Assembly (NCBI GenBank): GCA_903813345.2
Contig: CAIIXF020000011.1
Span: 2,382,571-2,446,570 of the forward strand
DNA: 64,000 nucleotides
Direction: 5' to 3'
Source: Owenia fusiformis
Lineage: Eukaryota > Annelida > Polychaeta > Sabellida > Oweniidae
Below the pieces are notes generated by a model, which was not told the DNA's origin, searched no databases, and saw only the letters and a program-made list of their open reading frames with translations. Both the position numbers and the translations under genes were made by a program. Below are positions 27,073 through 38,587 of this stretch, piece by piece (the first letter of the stretch is position 1; each line of letters starts with the position of its first letter).

Positions 27073-27878
27073 TTAAATATTGTTGTTATATCCAGTTATA
27101 AAGAAATTGATGTAATGTGGAATAAAATTAATGTTTTGTACAATAAACTAACTAATCTGTACAATTTAATGGTTCATATAATAATCTTATTCTCTGTATA
27201 ATAAAGATGAGCCATACATCGATATAGAAACATTTTTGCCATGTACAATACAGTTTATGCTCCTTATAATAAAGTGGTTGTATTGGACAATACATTATAG
27301 TCATCAATTTATTTACTTGTAAACAGTTTCAAGATTTACACATTATAAAGTCAAAACTATTTCACTCTACTATACCTAACCCCTAGAAATGCATAAGATA
27401 CTCTGTTTGTCTAATTGTATTGTTTAGTATGTTTTTTGAAAGTACCTTATTAACATCTAACAGTCATCCAATAAACCATTAATAAGGAATAGACAATTAA
27501 AACAAATAACATAATTTTTACTGATAAGCCAAATGAGTTGTTCATGAGCACCAAATGCAAGGTATAGAAGAGTGTATTTACAAAAAGTGTGTTCCATTCT
27601 CAAAATTCATTTCGGTCGTTGCACATGAGTTACGGATTGCACTGGACGAAAGGCTCGGAGATTGAGTGTGTTCATGCAATTGTTAATATATGGGTACCGC
27701 TGTACCAATGTGAGTCCGCATTTAACAAGGTATTTTTTATCTGTTGAACAATCTCTGCTTTTTTGATTATACCATTTTCAGCAATATTTTCATGATTGTC
27801 AAATATGATGACCTTTAAGTCACATTAGTCACTGTATTAAATGAATATATTATAATTGAAGTCGTTGTACAGGTCGTT

Positions 27879-27913
27879 GTCATGGTGAGGGAGTTGGACT
27901 CCCTCACCATGAC
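27879..27913. repeat. Perfect 35-bp hairpin, copy A
   Basis: Stem of 16 bases (GTCATGGTGAGGGAGT with its exact complement) around a TGG loop. It is unchanged in copy B although surrounding sequence has diverged. Confidence 0.9.
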
Positions 27914-28029
27914 TGAAATTGATGCTTTGCCAATTTGACCCTTGCAAAAAGTTTTATTGAAAATACGTTATTTTATGATTTTATATATTTAAGTGACAAG
28001 GAGGGGACATTCGGGTGTTGTTTCCTAAA

Positions 28030-28805
28030 ATTAACACTTGATGCAAAGCATCTCGTGCAAAGGTCCATGTGCAGTATAGCAAGTGATTTTAGACGGTCAT
28101 ATCTTTCACCATGAGTACTTTCTGGGCATAAAAACAGTGGTTTTTATTCAAATAATATGTTCTCTTTCAAGTGAAGTCATCATGATAATAAAATATCAAT
28201 CCAACTCTCTGAAAAATTATGGTTTAGGACCCCACCTTGGCACTTTTAAAAAAATGTTAGGGTTATTTTCTAAGAAGAGGATCTTGTTTTTCTCAATTTA
28301 ACCGTACTGAATGTTATTTTGACACTATATTAACAACTTCTGAAAATGTGATTGGTATTGAAATGCGTTAAAGTTAGAAACCACATTTCCCATGTTTATT
28401 TCCCATAGGGAAAACTCGTGCTATCCATTGTTTTCAGCATAATTTTGGTCATCGAAAATTTGATATCTCCAAAACTAGACTTTCATTACCATTCTACTTT
28501 TGAAGTAGTTTTAGACCCCTTTTGAATATTAATCTTTTCATGCAATAAAAATCAGAAAAAGGAGATCCCCTTTTGAGTAAATAGGTTTAACATTTTGAAA
28601 AAATTGTTGACATGGGGTCCCTATTCATAATTTTTCGAATTGTTCGATTGATATTTTTATCATCATGGGCACTTTACTTAAAAGAAAACATATTATGTTA
28701 ATGGAAACCACTGTATTTATGCCCAGAAAGTACTCATGGTGAACGATATGACTGTCTAAAATCACTTGCCATACTGCACATGGACCTTTTAGAAAGCATC
28801 ACCTT
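28030..28805. mobile_element. Long fold-back (MITE-like) element, copy A
   Basis: Arms of ~300 bp or more: GCAAAGGTCCATGTGCAGTA near 28056 and CACCATGAGTACTTTCTGGG near 28108 recur inverted near 28720-28790. It is the last part of the duplicated block before gag and is also present at 41130-41890. Confidence 0.8.
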
Positions 28806-28908
28806 CAAAGAATGGTCATTCCACATTGCACTGAATGAAGAGCTTTCTCTTGAAAGCCCATGGCCTCTTGGCTTTAACTAATATTCGAGAAAATGGTGTT
28901 TGCTATAA

Positions 28909-29417
28909 CTTGACTATGATGATGATTCGTACAATGATAATGATCATGATGATTCTGATCAAACACCAGCGAAGAGAATGAAAACTGATATGCAAACGTG
29001 TATAGACGATGATACGGTGTCCGGTGAAAATGAGGATACTTACGACCTAATGAAACAGTTACAATCAAAGGTCAATAAATCAAATGAGGGTCAAGGACCA
29101 CCATTAAACAAGGCTATGTCAAGCCTACTAAATGATCTAATACAGAATGTCTTGAAGGGAGAGGAAGAAAGCCAAAAGCTTGATGATAACAAAACCCCTT
29201 CGAATACCCCTCTTGTATGTGCTACTAGGGGGAACGAACAAATATGGAGCCGCATCTCTAGTGAGGTCCGCTCGAGTGACATCAAAATGCAACAATCTCT
29301 CAAGTCAATGATGTGTTCCATAGTGGCTACTTCTAGAGCCTTAGAGGTATTGGATTCACTGAAAACTGCCGTCGGAGGAAAGGCGGATGAATTCCAAGAT
29401 CAATTTGGTAATATGGC
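28909..29417 (+). pseudogene. DIRS-like retroelement gag, 5' part (copy 1)
   Basis: The frame is open from 28909 with an acidic Asp/Ser/Asn run, then ATG at 28978 and a helical, Lys/Gln/Ser-rich gag-like protein (LMKQLQSKVNKSNEGQGPPL, LLNDLIQNVLKG). It is interrupted at 29418 by a 392-bp MITE. The same frame, with ATG changed to ATT, occurs at 42006-42415 in the second copy, so the acidic N-terminus belongs to the protein and the original start must lie further upstream or be lost. Assigned to DIRS by the RT, RNase H and recombinase reading frames that follow. Confidence 0.7.
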
Positions 29418-29809
29418 AAAGGACGATTCTCGGTTTGGAGAACAGCTCCTGGGCTAATAATTTTTTTCATGAAAAATATAGAAATATTACCCACATTAAA
29501 TTATGAATATTCAAAAGAGGACATTTAAATCTACAAGATGTAAAAATAACAAATTGGTCTGAAGCAGGGATAACGCACAATTAGACCGATTCAATAAAAT
29601 ACAAGTCTCGATTTGGGGAAAGAAGTTCATCAGTGTACTGCGCTGATATTTTTTTGCGAAAAATCTAGAAATATTACCCAAATTAAATTAGGACTATTCG
29701 AAAGAAGACATTCAAATCTATATTATGTAAAAAATCAAATTTGTCCGAAGCAGGGATAATGCTCATTTGGATTGATGAACTTCGTTCTCCAAACCGAGAA
29801 TCGTCCTTT
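29418..29809. mobile_element. 392-bp MITE with AAAGGACGATTCTCGG ends (copy 2, inside DIRS gag)
   Basis: Same element as 22338-22732, inserted into gag and splitting its frame. It must be younger than that DIRS insertion. Candidate target repeat is only GC. Confidence 0.9.
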
Positions 29810-30188
29810 GCTTTATGACAGCATCCAATTGATATGTTCATCAAACTACAGGTTTAATATGAGAAGGCGTGAACTGATAAAACCAGACATTGCCCATAGT
29901 TTCAAACATCTCTACGACAAAACCTCCCCTGTAACAACATTTTTATTTGGGGATGACATTACCAAGAGAGTAAAGGATATTTCGGAAATGAATAAAACCC
30001 AGATTAACTCAAGCGTCTTTAATCAGTCTCGAGGCAGTCATCGTGGCAGTTATCGAGGCCGAGGAAACCGTGGACGTGGCACACGTGGACGTGGACGAGG
30101 CAAAATCCTCTCGAGGAAAAGGAAGAGGCAACACGACCCAGAACCAGGACTACAAACAGTCCAACAAATAGCTACGAAATTATCATGA
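29810..30188 (+). pseudogene. DIRS-like gag, 3' part with Arg/Gly-rich tail
   Basis: Continuation of gag after the MITE. It contains an IAHSFKHLYDK segment and an RGSYRGRGNRGRGTRGRGRG tail, a likely nucleic-acid-binding RGG region that replaces a zinc knuckle, as seen in DIRS gags. It stops at 30188, overlapping the start of the pol frame, which is +1 relative to it. Confidence 0.7.
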
Positions 30189-30189
30189 A

Positions 30190-31337
30190 CCTGGTGAGGT
30201 AAGAGATTTTCTTAGATCTCAATTAAAACATGTTAAAGGTGGTATATTAAAATACGTCTATTCAGAATGGGAGAAAATCACTTCAGATCAAACTATTTTA
30301 AATGCAATAGCTGGATATGATATTGAATTTATCGATGTTAACGCTATCCCACGATATGACCATCCACGACCAATGGTTTTCCCAGATTCAGAATGTTCAG
30401 CTGTAGAAGCCGAAATTCAAAAAATTCTCGAAAGAGGCATTTTAAAACCAGTTGAGCATTCAAAGATTGGCTATTTATCTTCTATTTTACTCACACCTAA
30501 AAGTGGTGGTACAAAAAGAACAATTCTAAATCTGAAAAATCTCAATGAACACGTGGAATATCAACATTTCAAAATGGAAAACTTTCAAAATGTCATAAAC
30601 ATGATAACTGAAAATTGTTACATGAGTACCTTGGACATAAAAGACGCGTACTATAGCGTACCTGTGTCTGAGAATCTCAGAAGTTCATTCAGTTTGAGTG
30701 GAAAAATACCATATACCAATACACATGTCTAGCGCGGGGCCTGTCATCAGCACCGCGCATTTTTACTAAGATCATGAAGCCAGTTTTTGCAAAACTGAGA
30801 AATGAAGGTTTCGTGTCTGTTTATTACATCGACGATTGTTGTTTGATTTCAGGCTCATATGAGGAATGCAAACGCAACATTGCTACAACAATTGACCATC
30901 TACAGCATCTTGGTTTTATGCTACATCCTTAAAAATGCGATCTGATCCCAAAACAGGTGATCGGATTTCTTGGTTTCGAAATCAATTCTAACACCATGGA
31001 TGTGAAGTTACCAGAAACCAAAGCAGTCGCTATTCAATCGCTATGCATTGAAACGTTGCGTCGAAAAAACAAGATCTCTATAAGAGAGCTTGCAAAACTT
31101 ATTGGCACATTGGTAGCTTCGTTTCCTGGTGTCAGGTATGGTCGGTTATATTACCGTCACATTGATAACAATACATCGTTAGCTTTATCCCAAAACTATG
31201 GGAATTTTGACACGAAGATCGCATTGAATCTTGATGCACAAAATGAAATCAGGTGGTGGATTCGTCATATTAAAAATGCCACTAACCCTATTTCTGTGCT
31301 CTGTTATAGACCCACAGCATGTATTGCGATCAGATAG
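30190..31337 (+). pseudogene. DIRS-like reverse transcriptase (frameshifted)
   Basis: The pol N-terminus (SEWEKITSDQTILNAIAGY) leads into an RT of the Ty3/DIRS type: ILERGILKPVEH, GGTKRTILNLKNLNEHV, YMSTLDIKDAYYSVPV, then after a frameshift near 30690 LARGLSSAPRIFTK and the catalytic YYIDDCCLI (about 30820). A TAA interrupts the frame at 30930-30932, after which GFLGFEINSNTM and the thumb region continue. At least one frameshift and one stop mean it is dead as it stands. Confidence 0.85.
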
Positions 31338-31683
31338 TAGCATGGCAGGATGGGGTGTGTTTGATGTGACAAATAATACCAGGACTGGTGGACGATGGAA
31401 TTACGTTGAGTCTAGACACCATATAAATTACCTGGAATTATTAGCAATATTTCTTGCACTCAAAACCTTTTGTAGGTCTGTTAGAAACAAACACGTGAGA
31501 GTCGAGACTGACAACACAACATCTATGACGTATGTCAACAACATGGGTGGTTCAAAATCTATTGACTGCAATATTCTAGCCACACAAATATGGCAATGGT
31601 GTATTTTTCGTGATATTTGGCTGTCTTCATCTCACATTGCAGGTATTGAAAATGTCGAAGCTGATTCCGAGCATTTTCCCTGA
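31300..31683 (+). pseudogene. DIRS-like RNase H domain
   Basis: It follows the RT after another one-base frame change. It shows the RNase H acidic residues in context: SDSSMAGWGVFD, INYLELLAIFLAL, VETDNTTSMTYVNNMGG and HIAGIENVEAD. This is the arrangement seen in DIRS and Ty3-like elements. The frame ends at 31683 and pol appears to carry on in a different frame (DETEWMLDEQVFADIC). Confidence 0.85.
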
Positions 31684-32830
31684 TGAGACTGAATGGATGC
31701 TTGATGAACAGGTTTTTGCAGATATTTGCAACATTAATGTTTCCCAACCCAACTACTCTAGATTTGAGACCAGATCCAGAAGCTGAATTCATTGATGCAT
31801 TCTCAAAAACATGGAATTGTATGGTTACTTATTATGCTTTTCCGCCTTTCAGTATTCTGGTGAGAGTGCTGAACAAAATTCAACACGACAGAGCCGACGT
31901 TCTCGATCGATCGATCTCGATCGTAACCATCTGGCCCACTCAACCGTGGTGGCCAAAGATGTTGAACCTTTTAACCACACATCCAGTTGTGCTACCCCAA
32001 GGACGGAAGATCCTAAGTCTACCATAGAATCCAGAGGCACAACATCCGTTGAGAATTCCCTCCAGAAACAAGGACTTTTTGTCCCAGTTACCGAAATCAT
32101 CCTACAATCTTGGAGACCAAAAATCAAAGAAACAATACGAGGTTTATCTCAAGAAATGGATTTCGTTCTGTGATACGAGGGAAATTAATCCAGTTCAAGG
32201 AACTTTACAGTTGGGTTTGGAATGACATTATCAGTAGATAACCTAGGCTATAGTGCCATTAATACCACACGCAGTGCGCTCTCATGTATTAACTTAAAAC
32301 AGAGACATATTTTGGGCAACACCCTCTAGTGGTACGAGGTTTATGAAAGGTATTTTCAATAAGAATCCTCACCTAGATATACGAAAACTTGGGATGTCAG
32401 TGTGGTTCTGAGACATTTGCAGAGTTTTTTCCCAATAGAAAAAATAACATTGCTTGAATTAACGTTGGAGCTTATCATGCTAATTGCGTTGGTTTCTGCA
32501 CAACGAGCACAAACGTTACATCTATTGTCACTAAACAATCTCATAATTGAGAAGGACTGCTATGTGTTTACAATATATGACAATGTAAAACAATCAAAAC
32601 CTGGAAAATCAAATCAATTTATCAAACTCCATACGTATGATGATCCAAGTCTCTGTGTTGTAGTCACATTGAAAGAGTACATACAACGAACAGAAAAATT
32701 AAGGGCTGGGGAATCAAAATTGTTTGTTAGTACTATCAAACCCATAAAGCATTGTCTAAAGATACAATAAGTCAATGGCTTAAACTTGAACTTAGTCACA
32801 CTACCCTACCTCGAGAGCGCATGCGCGAAT
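31683..32830 (+). pseudogene. DIRS-like tyrosine recombinase, 3'-truncated
   Basis: After a degenerate connector (RPDPEAEFIDAFSKTW) comes a tyrosine-recombinase region: LVSAQRAQTLHLLSL holds the first catalytic Arg, followed by KSNQFIKLHTY and, out of frame, DTISQWLKLEL. The segment that should carry the HxxR box and the catalytic Tyr is absent; similarity is lost near 32830. The recombinase is what separates DIRS-type elements from Ty3-like ones. The terminal repeats of the element were not found. Confidence 0.75.
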
Positions 32831-34701
32831 TTTTTGGCTTTCAATCAGGTCGCTTTTGAGTATATTGACTGCTTAGTGAAAAGGTTAATACGTTTGGTGC
32901 TCGGAGTGAGTCAATATTGCTATTCGCTGAACTTCAGTGGTGCAATAGTGAAGTCCATGTTCCAAGTTATATGATAGTTGAAGAAAGAATGTAAATAATA
33001 TCGTTTTAAATTTAAAAATATTTGATATGTCATAGTACACGGTACACAGCTGCAAAAGTTGATCAATACTGGGTACAAGGAATGTAAATTGTTCAATAGT
33101 ACAGGGAGCGAGAAAGTAAGCTGATTATACAGACATACTATGTCCCGATCTCATGTTGCAAACAATGAAAATAATGCTAAAAAGGCCGCCTGTTGATGTT
33201 TTGAGGTGTCATCAATTGTTATTTAATCCAAATAAAGTAAACATTATTTAGTAGATTTAGACACGGGCTTTTAGGTCGTATATGCATTTTAGTCATTAAA
33301 TTAACAAGAACGCTAGATTATACGTGTTAATAGGGTATCAAATTGAAATAAAATAACGAAATTAAATATGAACACGTAAGTGATAAATGACTATCGGCTA
33401 TCAGGATTAATGACTATCCGCTATTCAGAATAATTAAAATTGCGTGAACTACATGTAAAGAATCTTTCTATATAACCCCTTCAATGGTCTAATTCACTAC
33501 CGTCCTCAAAAACCGATCATTTAAAATTTTTTGTTCAAAATACCATCATGTCACGACATTTTGTTCTTCACGATTTGCTGTAGAGGTGATATGACGTCGT
33601 ATTTCTCTATTATTGTAAAAAAAACTAATACCAGATCAATGTAGTCTTATATGACGTGTTGAATGTCAGATGTTTTTGGATGGTATCTGCTCCAGTGATT
33701 TTGCATTTAATCATGAAACGCTCATCACAAGACACCTCGAAACAAACATTATCCTCCTTGAAGAAAAATGTTTCACAATATGTTATGCCTTACGGCAAAA
33801 TAAAGATACATTTCTGGGACGACTTTTTTGCATCTTAAGATTTTAGAAAAACAATTAATTCACAAAAGTACAGTTGAATAACATACTGGAAAACATATCC
33901 ACATATAACACGATGACACGCAGTTTAAATAACAGTTTACTGGGGTTTTGTTACATATCAATGTAACATTTTCGAAGGGAAACTTACATGCTCCCTGTAC
34001 GTTGACAGATTTACTGAAATGTATCGTGTATTGCATTGAGTTTTGCTTCACTGCGCCCACTATTATCTATCTTTGCCTATAGTGGTTTTTTGCCAACAAT
34101 ATTCTACAAACTGCTTGATGAATCAATTCTATGTCTGGTAGAACACTAGAAATAAATGTAAAATGTATTTTACGTTCAGAAATATGGAATTAAACCCACG
34201 TCCTCCATTTGCAACTTAGCTGTACCCTGTTTCCCTTTCAAACGTGGTCACGTGGTAGGGTAGTGTGTATTACGTTATGGGGAAAAGATGCCAATTTTTC
34301 CTTATTATACACAAATAGAAGATCCCGAAACTTCACCCATAAATGTCGAATTGATTTGTCAAAATAAAAATCACCTATTTATAAATGTGTGACGATCTAT
34401 AATATACTTATGCTATATAACAGCTAGAGGTGTTGACACAACGACCTCGAACCTGTGAACCCTTGAGTATTATTCCGGGATCGGGCCTTTTATACTAAAC
34501 GGTGAGCAACACCAGAAACGAGCGTTCGATTTGCTAAACGATATGCGTCACCCTTTAAAAGGATACAGACTACTATATTGAAGTTGCAATTGGAGGACGT
34601 TTATTAATTTCACTAGAGAGATTAAGCTGCACCTCTGAATGCAAACCGTGAACCTGAACACGTAAGTTCACGCTCAAGTACACGTTTAAGGAAATGTTCT
34701 G
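32831..34701. other. No feature recognised
   Basis: AT-rich sequence after the truncated DIRS element. A small local duplication (ATGACTATCSGCTATYAG) lies near 33390-33425. No supported exon. Confidence 0.5.
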
Positions 34702-34705
34702 TTAA

Positions 34706-35307
34706 AAGGATATTCCTTGCCAAACCATCTCTCTCCTCATATAGTAGCTATAACCATATGTATACTTGCCATGTTTAGCAAAGCAGTGAGAATGTTTAGA
34801 TATGGTCAAAATTGAACACTTAGAAATGTAGTACTCAATTCCACTAGGCTGCCATCTTTTAAGATTCCACTCAGGAAGTGATGTCATCGACTCTCAACTT
34901 TGCATATAGCATTAGGGAAGGAGCTATTAAGAATTACAAAAACAGCTGAATATTCTTTTTCAATTTTGTATCTGATTTAATTCTTCTGAAATTCTCTTCT
35001 TTTATTCTAAGTTGACAAGCTCTGAAAATGTTTTTGCACAAAAATTAAGGATCACTTGTCTAGAAGTAATTTTGTGCTACTTTCCTACACTGTTATGGGC
35101 AAGGTTATACAAGTTGAGAGTTGATGACATCACTTCCTGAGTGAAATATTAAAAGATGGCAGCTCACTGGAAATGAGCACTACATTTTTAAATGATCCAT
35201 ATTGACCATATTAAAACATTTTCCCATGTTTCGCTAAATGAGGAAAGTATATTTATTGATTATAGCTACCATATCAGGAGAGAAATGGTCTGGCGAGGAA
35301 TGTCCCT
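34706..35307. mobile_element. Fold-back MITE with TTAA target duplication, 602 bp
   Basis: Flanked by TTAA at 34702-34705 and 35308-35311. Ends AAGGATATTCCTTGCCA and AGGGACATTCCTCGCCA (inverse). The arms (~200 bp each) include CAGGAAGTGATGTCATCGA / TGATGACATCACTTCCTGA. A different family from the 16309 element. Confidence 0.85.
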
Positions 35308-35623
35308 TTAAGCTACACGTCTAAAACCATGTCAGTGGACGTGGTGTGATATTTATGTGGTGACTGTGTCTAAGGGACTCTTTGGTATGGTTAGCACTTA
35401 GGGCTCGTGTCCGTTAGGACTGGGTTTAAATCAAGTCGCTTGGATACATTTTTGTTTTTTATTTTTTGCTTTATTTCATATTCACCCACAATTCAATTAC
35501 TTTAGCATCACTTTTTGCTCATATCAAGGGCAAACGTAATACAACGAAAATGCCTCGTTCGCATATCAAATGTAGTGACGAGGCAATATAGACCCTGGTT
35601 GTCATTTCATTTCGTTTAGTGTA

Positions 35624-36369
35624 CAGGGTGTTCAAAAAAAATGCAACCCAAAGAAATCGCTATATCTTGAGAAATACTAATGCAATTATGTTCATTTTTT
35701 CAGGAAAGAAAGAAGAGATTGTGTATGTATAGCTCCTGTAGTTGGAAAGTTATAAAACTTGATGCCTTAGACACCTGCTCAAAATACATTAGTATTGAAA
35801 AGATACGAAAAACGCAGTCAGGGGTGACTGCCAGAGCAATAAAACTGAATTACTTTATAATCATAGTGTTTTAGCTCTTCAAATTTGGCACAAATCATCT
35901 TCATTCAAAGTATGGTAAATCTGTAGAGTGAAATCAAAATCACTCAAGGGACTTCACAGTTATGGTCGAAATGCGTTCAAAACGCAGTCAAACACCCTGG
36001 TTCAGGCAGACATAAGAAGTTATTTTGACCATGACTGTAAAGTTCCTGGAGTGATTTTGATGAAACTCCACAAATTCACCACACATTGAATGAGGATAAT
36101 TTGTGCCAAATCTGAAGTGCCAGAACACTATGGTTAGAAAGTTATTCAGTTTTATTGCTGTGACAGTCACCTTTGACTGCATTTTTCGTATCTTTCTCAT
36201 TCTAATGTCTTTTGAGCAGGCGTCCAAGGCTTCAAGTTTTACAACTAAATAATTACAGGAGCTATACATGCACAGTCTCTTCTTTCTTTCCTGAAAAAAT
36301 GAGTGCAATTGGAAAAGTATTTTCCAAGATATAGCGATTTCTTTGGGTTGCATTTTTTTGAACACCCTG
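35624..36369. mobile_element. Near-complete palindromic mariner-like MITE with TA target duplication
   Basis: Ends CAGGGTGTTCAAAAAAA and inverse, flanked by TA on both sides. The two ~370-bp halves are diverged inverse copies almost throughout. CAGGGTGT ends with TA duplication are typical of mariner elements. No transposase. Confidence 0.85.
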
Positions 36370-36605
36370 TACTTATCCCCAGGTATTAAATCAGCCTGCC
36401 TATTTATATTGTACGGAATGAAACAAAACTTTCGCATTTGAAGTTGTCATTTACCCATTAAAATGTATTCTTACATGTCTTTCCCATTTAGGATTTGGGT
36501 TCACCGATATAACAAGCAAGAGTATCTGTATCAAATATGAGCTCCTGGGCCATCCTAGAACAAAGCTAAAATCAATCACGTAATTAGTGACGTGTAATAG
36601 CTCAT

Positions 36606-36870
36606 CTAAACGTAAAAACCTGCAACTTTCACGTTTACCTGTAGAAAGAAGACTAATCTGACGTCATTTTTCTGCGCTCTCATAAAAGTTCACGTCCATG
36701 CTTTGTTGAATACGCGTCTGTAAATGCACCAATATGATAATATTAACACGCGTGATTAAGTAAAAACTTGTAAACTTCACTCTGGCCTACAGAAAATAAA
36801 CAAATCTGGCGTCATATTTCTGCACGCGCATTGAAGTTCACGTTCAAGTTTTGTTAAATACGCGTAGCTT
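36606..36870 (+). repeat. Diverged tandem duplication, ~150-bp period
   Basis: Two units both containing GTAAAAACYTG, TCTGRCGTCATWTTTCTGC and AAGTTCACGT...TACGCGT. No coding sequence. Confidence 0.65.
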
Positions 36871-37129
36871 AACCTTTCTAATAGTTCTGAACGTAACATT
36901 GATTTTTCACTTATTTCAAGTGTTCTACTATACATTGTATACATTCATCTAGCATGCAGTTTTCAGTGTATTATTATTATTACCCAGAAAACGTCCTATA
37001 GACAAAATATAGAGAATACCTGCTCCATTTAAAAGTTAATTCTAGCATTTATCGATTTAAAAGTGGTCACGTGGATGGATGGAGTGAGATGATTGCAAAT
37101 ATACATATACATATGCAACAGGCCGGTAG

Positions 37130-37795
37130 CCAGGGGGGGAGTCGATGTGGTCAATGAGACATGTGGTCCCCTCAACATGTTCTCCAAATTTAACTTGAGG
37201 TACCCTTGCCCATGCGCGCATGAATTGTAATGTCACTCTTATTCTATCAATTAGTTTTGCAGAAGTTCATTTAGGTCAGTTTGTGATGCTGTAAACCGCT
37301 TTCAGAGGCCCTCCAAAAACTCAAGGGTGTAAAAAGGGATGACCCTGGGGGCCAATCCATTGGGTAATTCAATGCTATCTTCTAATTTCCAAAGAGTTCT
37401 ACCAAACGATCTGCCACAGGCCTTTGCACCATCCTGTTGCCATCATAACAAAATTGAACACTCTGACAATGAAATCTTGTATTTCTATCCAGGAAAGAAA
37501 CAGCTGGATCATTGATCATATCAAGATATCACTGTCCACACCATTCACACCAAAAAAGAATTGATCACCACATGTCCAGCCACTGAGAAGTTGGCGCAAA
37601 TCAGATTTCACATGCGTCTATAAAATCTGTCCTGTGCAGCCAATCTTGGACGGATTTTGAATCTGATGGTGTGAATTTATTCGAGAAAGACTGGTCTTAT
37701 GGTATTTAAGTATATTTTAAGGGAAAAGTCAAAATCATGAAAGATATTGAACTTTTTGTAAGTGTAACATTTTTTTTGAGACACACTGTATTGAG
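37130..37795. repeat. Dispersed repeat, copy 1 (blocks X and Y)
   Basis: Block X (CATGTGGTCCCCTCAACATG to CTTTCAGAGGCCCTCCAAAA) then block Y (GAAGTTGGCGCAAATCAGAT to TTTTTGAGACACACTGTA). The end of Y resembles a mariner terminus. Both blocks recur at 60675-61172, with X inverted. Block Y ends at the left edge of duplicated block B. Confidence 0.75.
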
Positions 37796-38024
37796 ACTAT
37801 TTATTATTGCAATATTGTCCATATAAAGGATAAAGGATAAAAAAAATGGCAAAAATAGAGCCAACAGTCCAGAAATTCCTGATCACCCCTCGTATATGCA
37901 CATACTTTTCCACAGGAATCTCTGGGTGGTTTGGGGACATTATCTATGTGCATATAACACAGAATTATACCTATTGAGAAGGCCAGTGTCATATTTTGCT
38001 TTTTGAAAGGATTTTACGATATAC

Positions 38025-38200
38025 AATGAAACCTGTCTTACTGAACACCTCTCACCTGTCTCTAGTGAACACCCCTTCACAGCACATACTCCAAAATCCC
38101 CACTCTGCAGTGAACACCTTTATGATCAACCCTCGTACATACAATTAACACATTTTTGTGGCTCAAGAGGTGTTCACTGTAGTAGTACACAGGTTTTTAA
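38025..38200. repeat. GAACACC (pogo-like) dispersed repeat, in duplicated block B
   Basis: Counterpart of 24887-25060, one block shorter but with AAGAGGTGTTCACTGTAGTA preserved at the right end. Confidence 0.55.
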
Positions 38201-38587
38201 AATTGAATCCCTGTTAAGTTTATACATGTATTTGTTTAAAAGTTTGTGCTATCATGAGATGTTGCGAATATTACAATATGTATATTTAGAATCAGATGCC
38301 TTTGTAAAATATGCATACATTTTAAATCATATATTTACACTGATCTGTGGTACTGCTTGGTTCTATGAGTTGCATTCTTTTTCATTTTTTGGTATTTATA
38401 TTTTCTAGTCAGCTAGTGAGGGAATATTGTATTTAGCTAAAGTGAGTTGTATTTAGCTAAAGTGAGTTGTATTTAGCTAAAGTGAGTTGTGTTTTGCTAA
38501 AAAGTACTTGTTTTAGCTTAATGCAAATGAGCCTCTCTGTAATAGTATATATTATACGTTGTAAATTATCATTGCCATTGTTAAGTG

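Larger units (their letters stand above)
24657..29306 (+). repeat. Duplicated block, copy A
   Basis: This 4.6-kb block recurs in the same orientation at 37797-42415. Shared parts in order: a pogo-like GAACACC repeat, a 20-bp GTATTTAGCTAAAGTGAGTT repeat, a 23-bp minisatellite, a unique segment, a 21-bp minisatellite, a GCACCAAATGCAAGG segment, a 35-bp perfect hairpin, a long fold-back element and DIRS gag. The left edges agree within a few bases. Copies differ by many point changes and indels. Confidence 0.9.

Noticed and set aside
26684-27101. Overlapping 119- and 130-codon repeat proteins (and copies at 39586-40033)
   Set aside because: They arise from a 21-bp minisatellite that is stop-free in several frames; no protein family or codon signature.
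35353-35455. tRNA-like segment (GGTATGGTTAGCAC ... GGGTTTAAATC)
   Set aside because: A- and B-box resemblance is weak and the acceptor and T stems do not pair; at most a SINE remnant.
35988-36437. 149-codon minus-strand open frame
   Set aside because: It lies inside a palindromic mariner-like MITE; the mirrored arm gives a related shorter frame, so it is not a gene.
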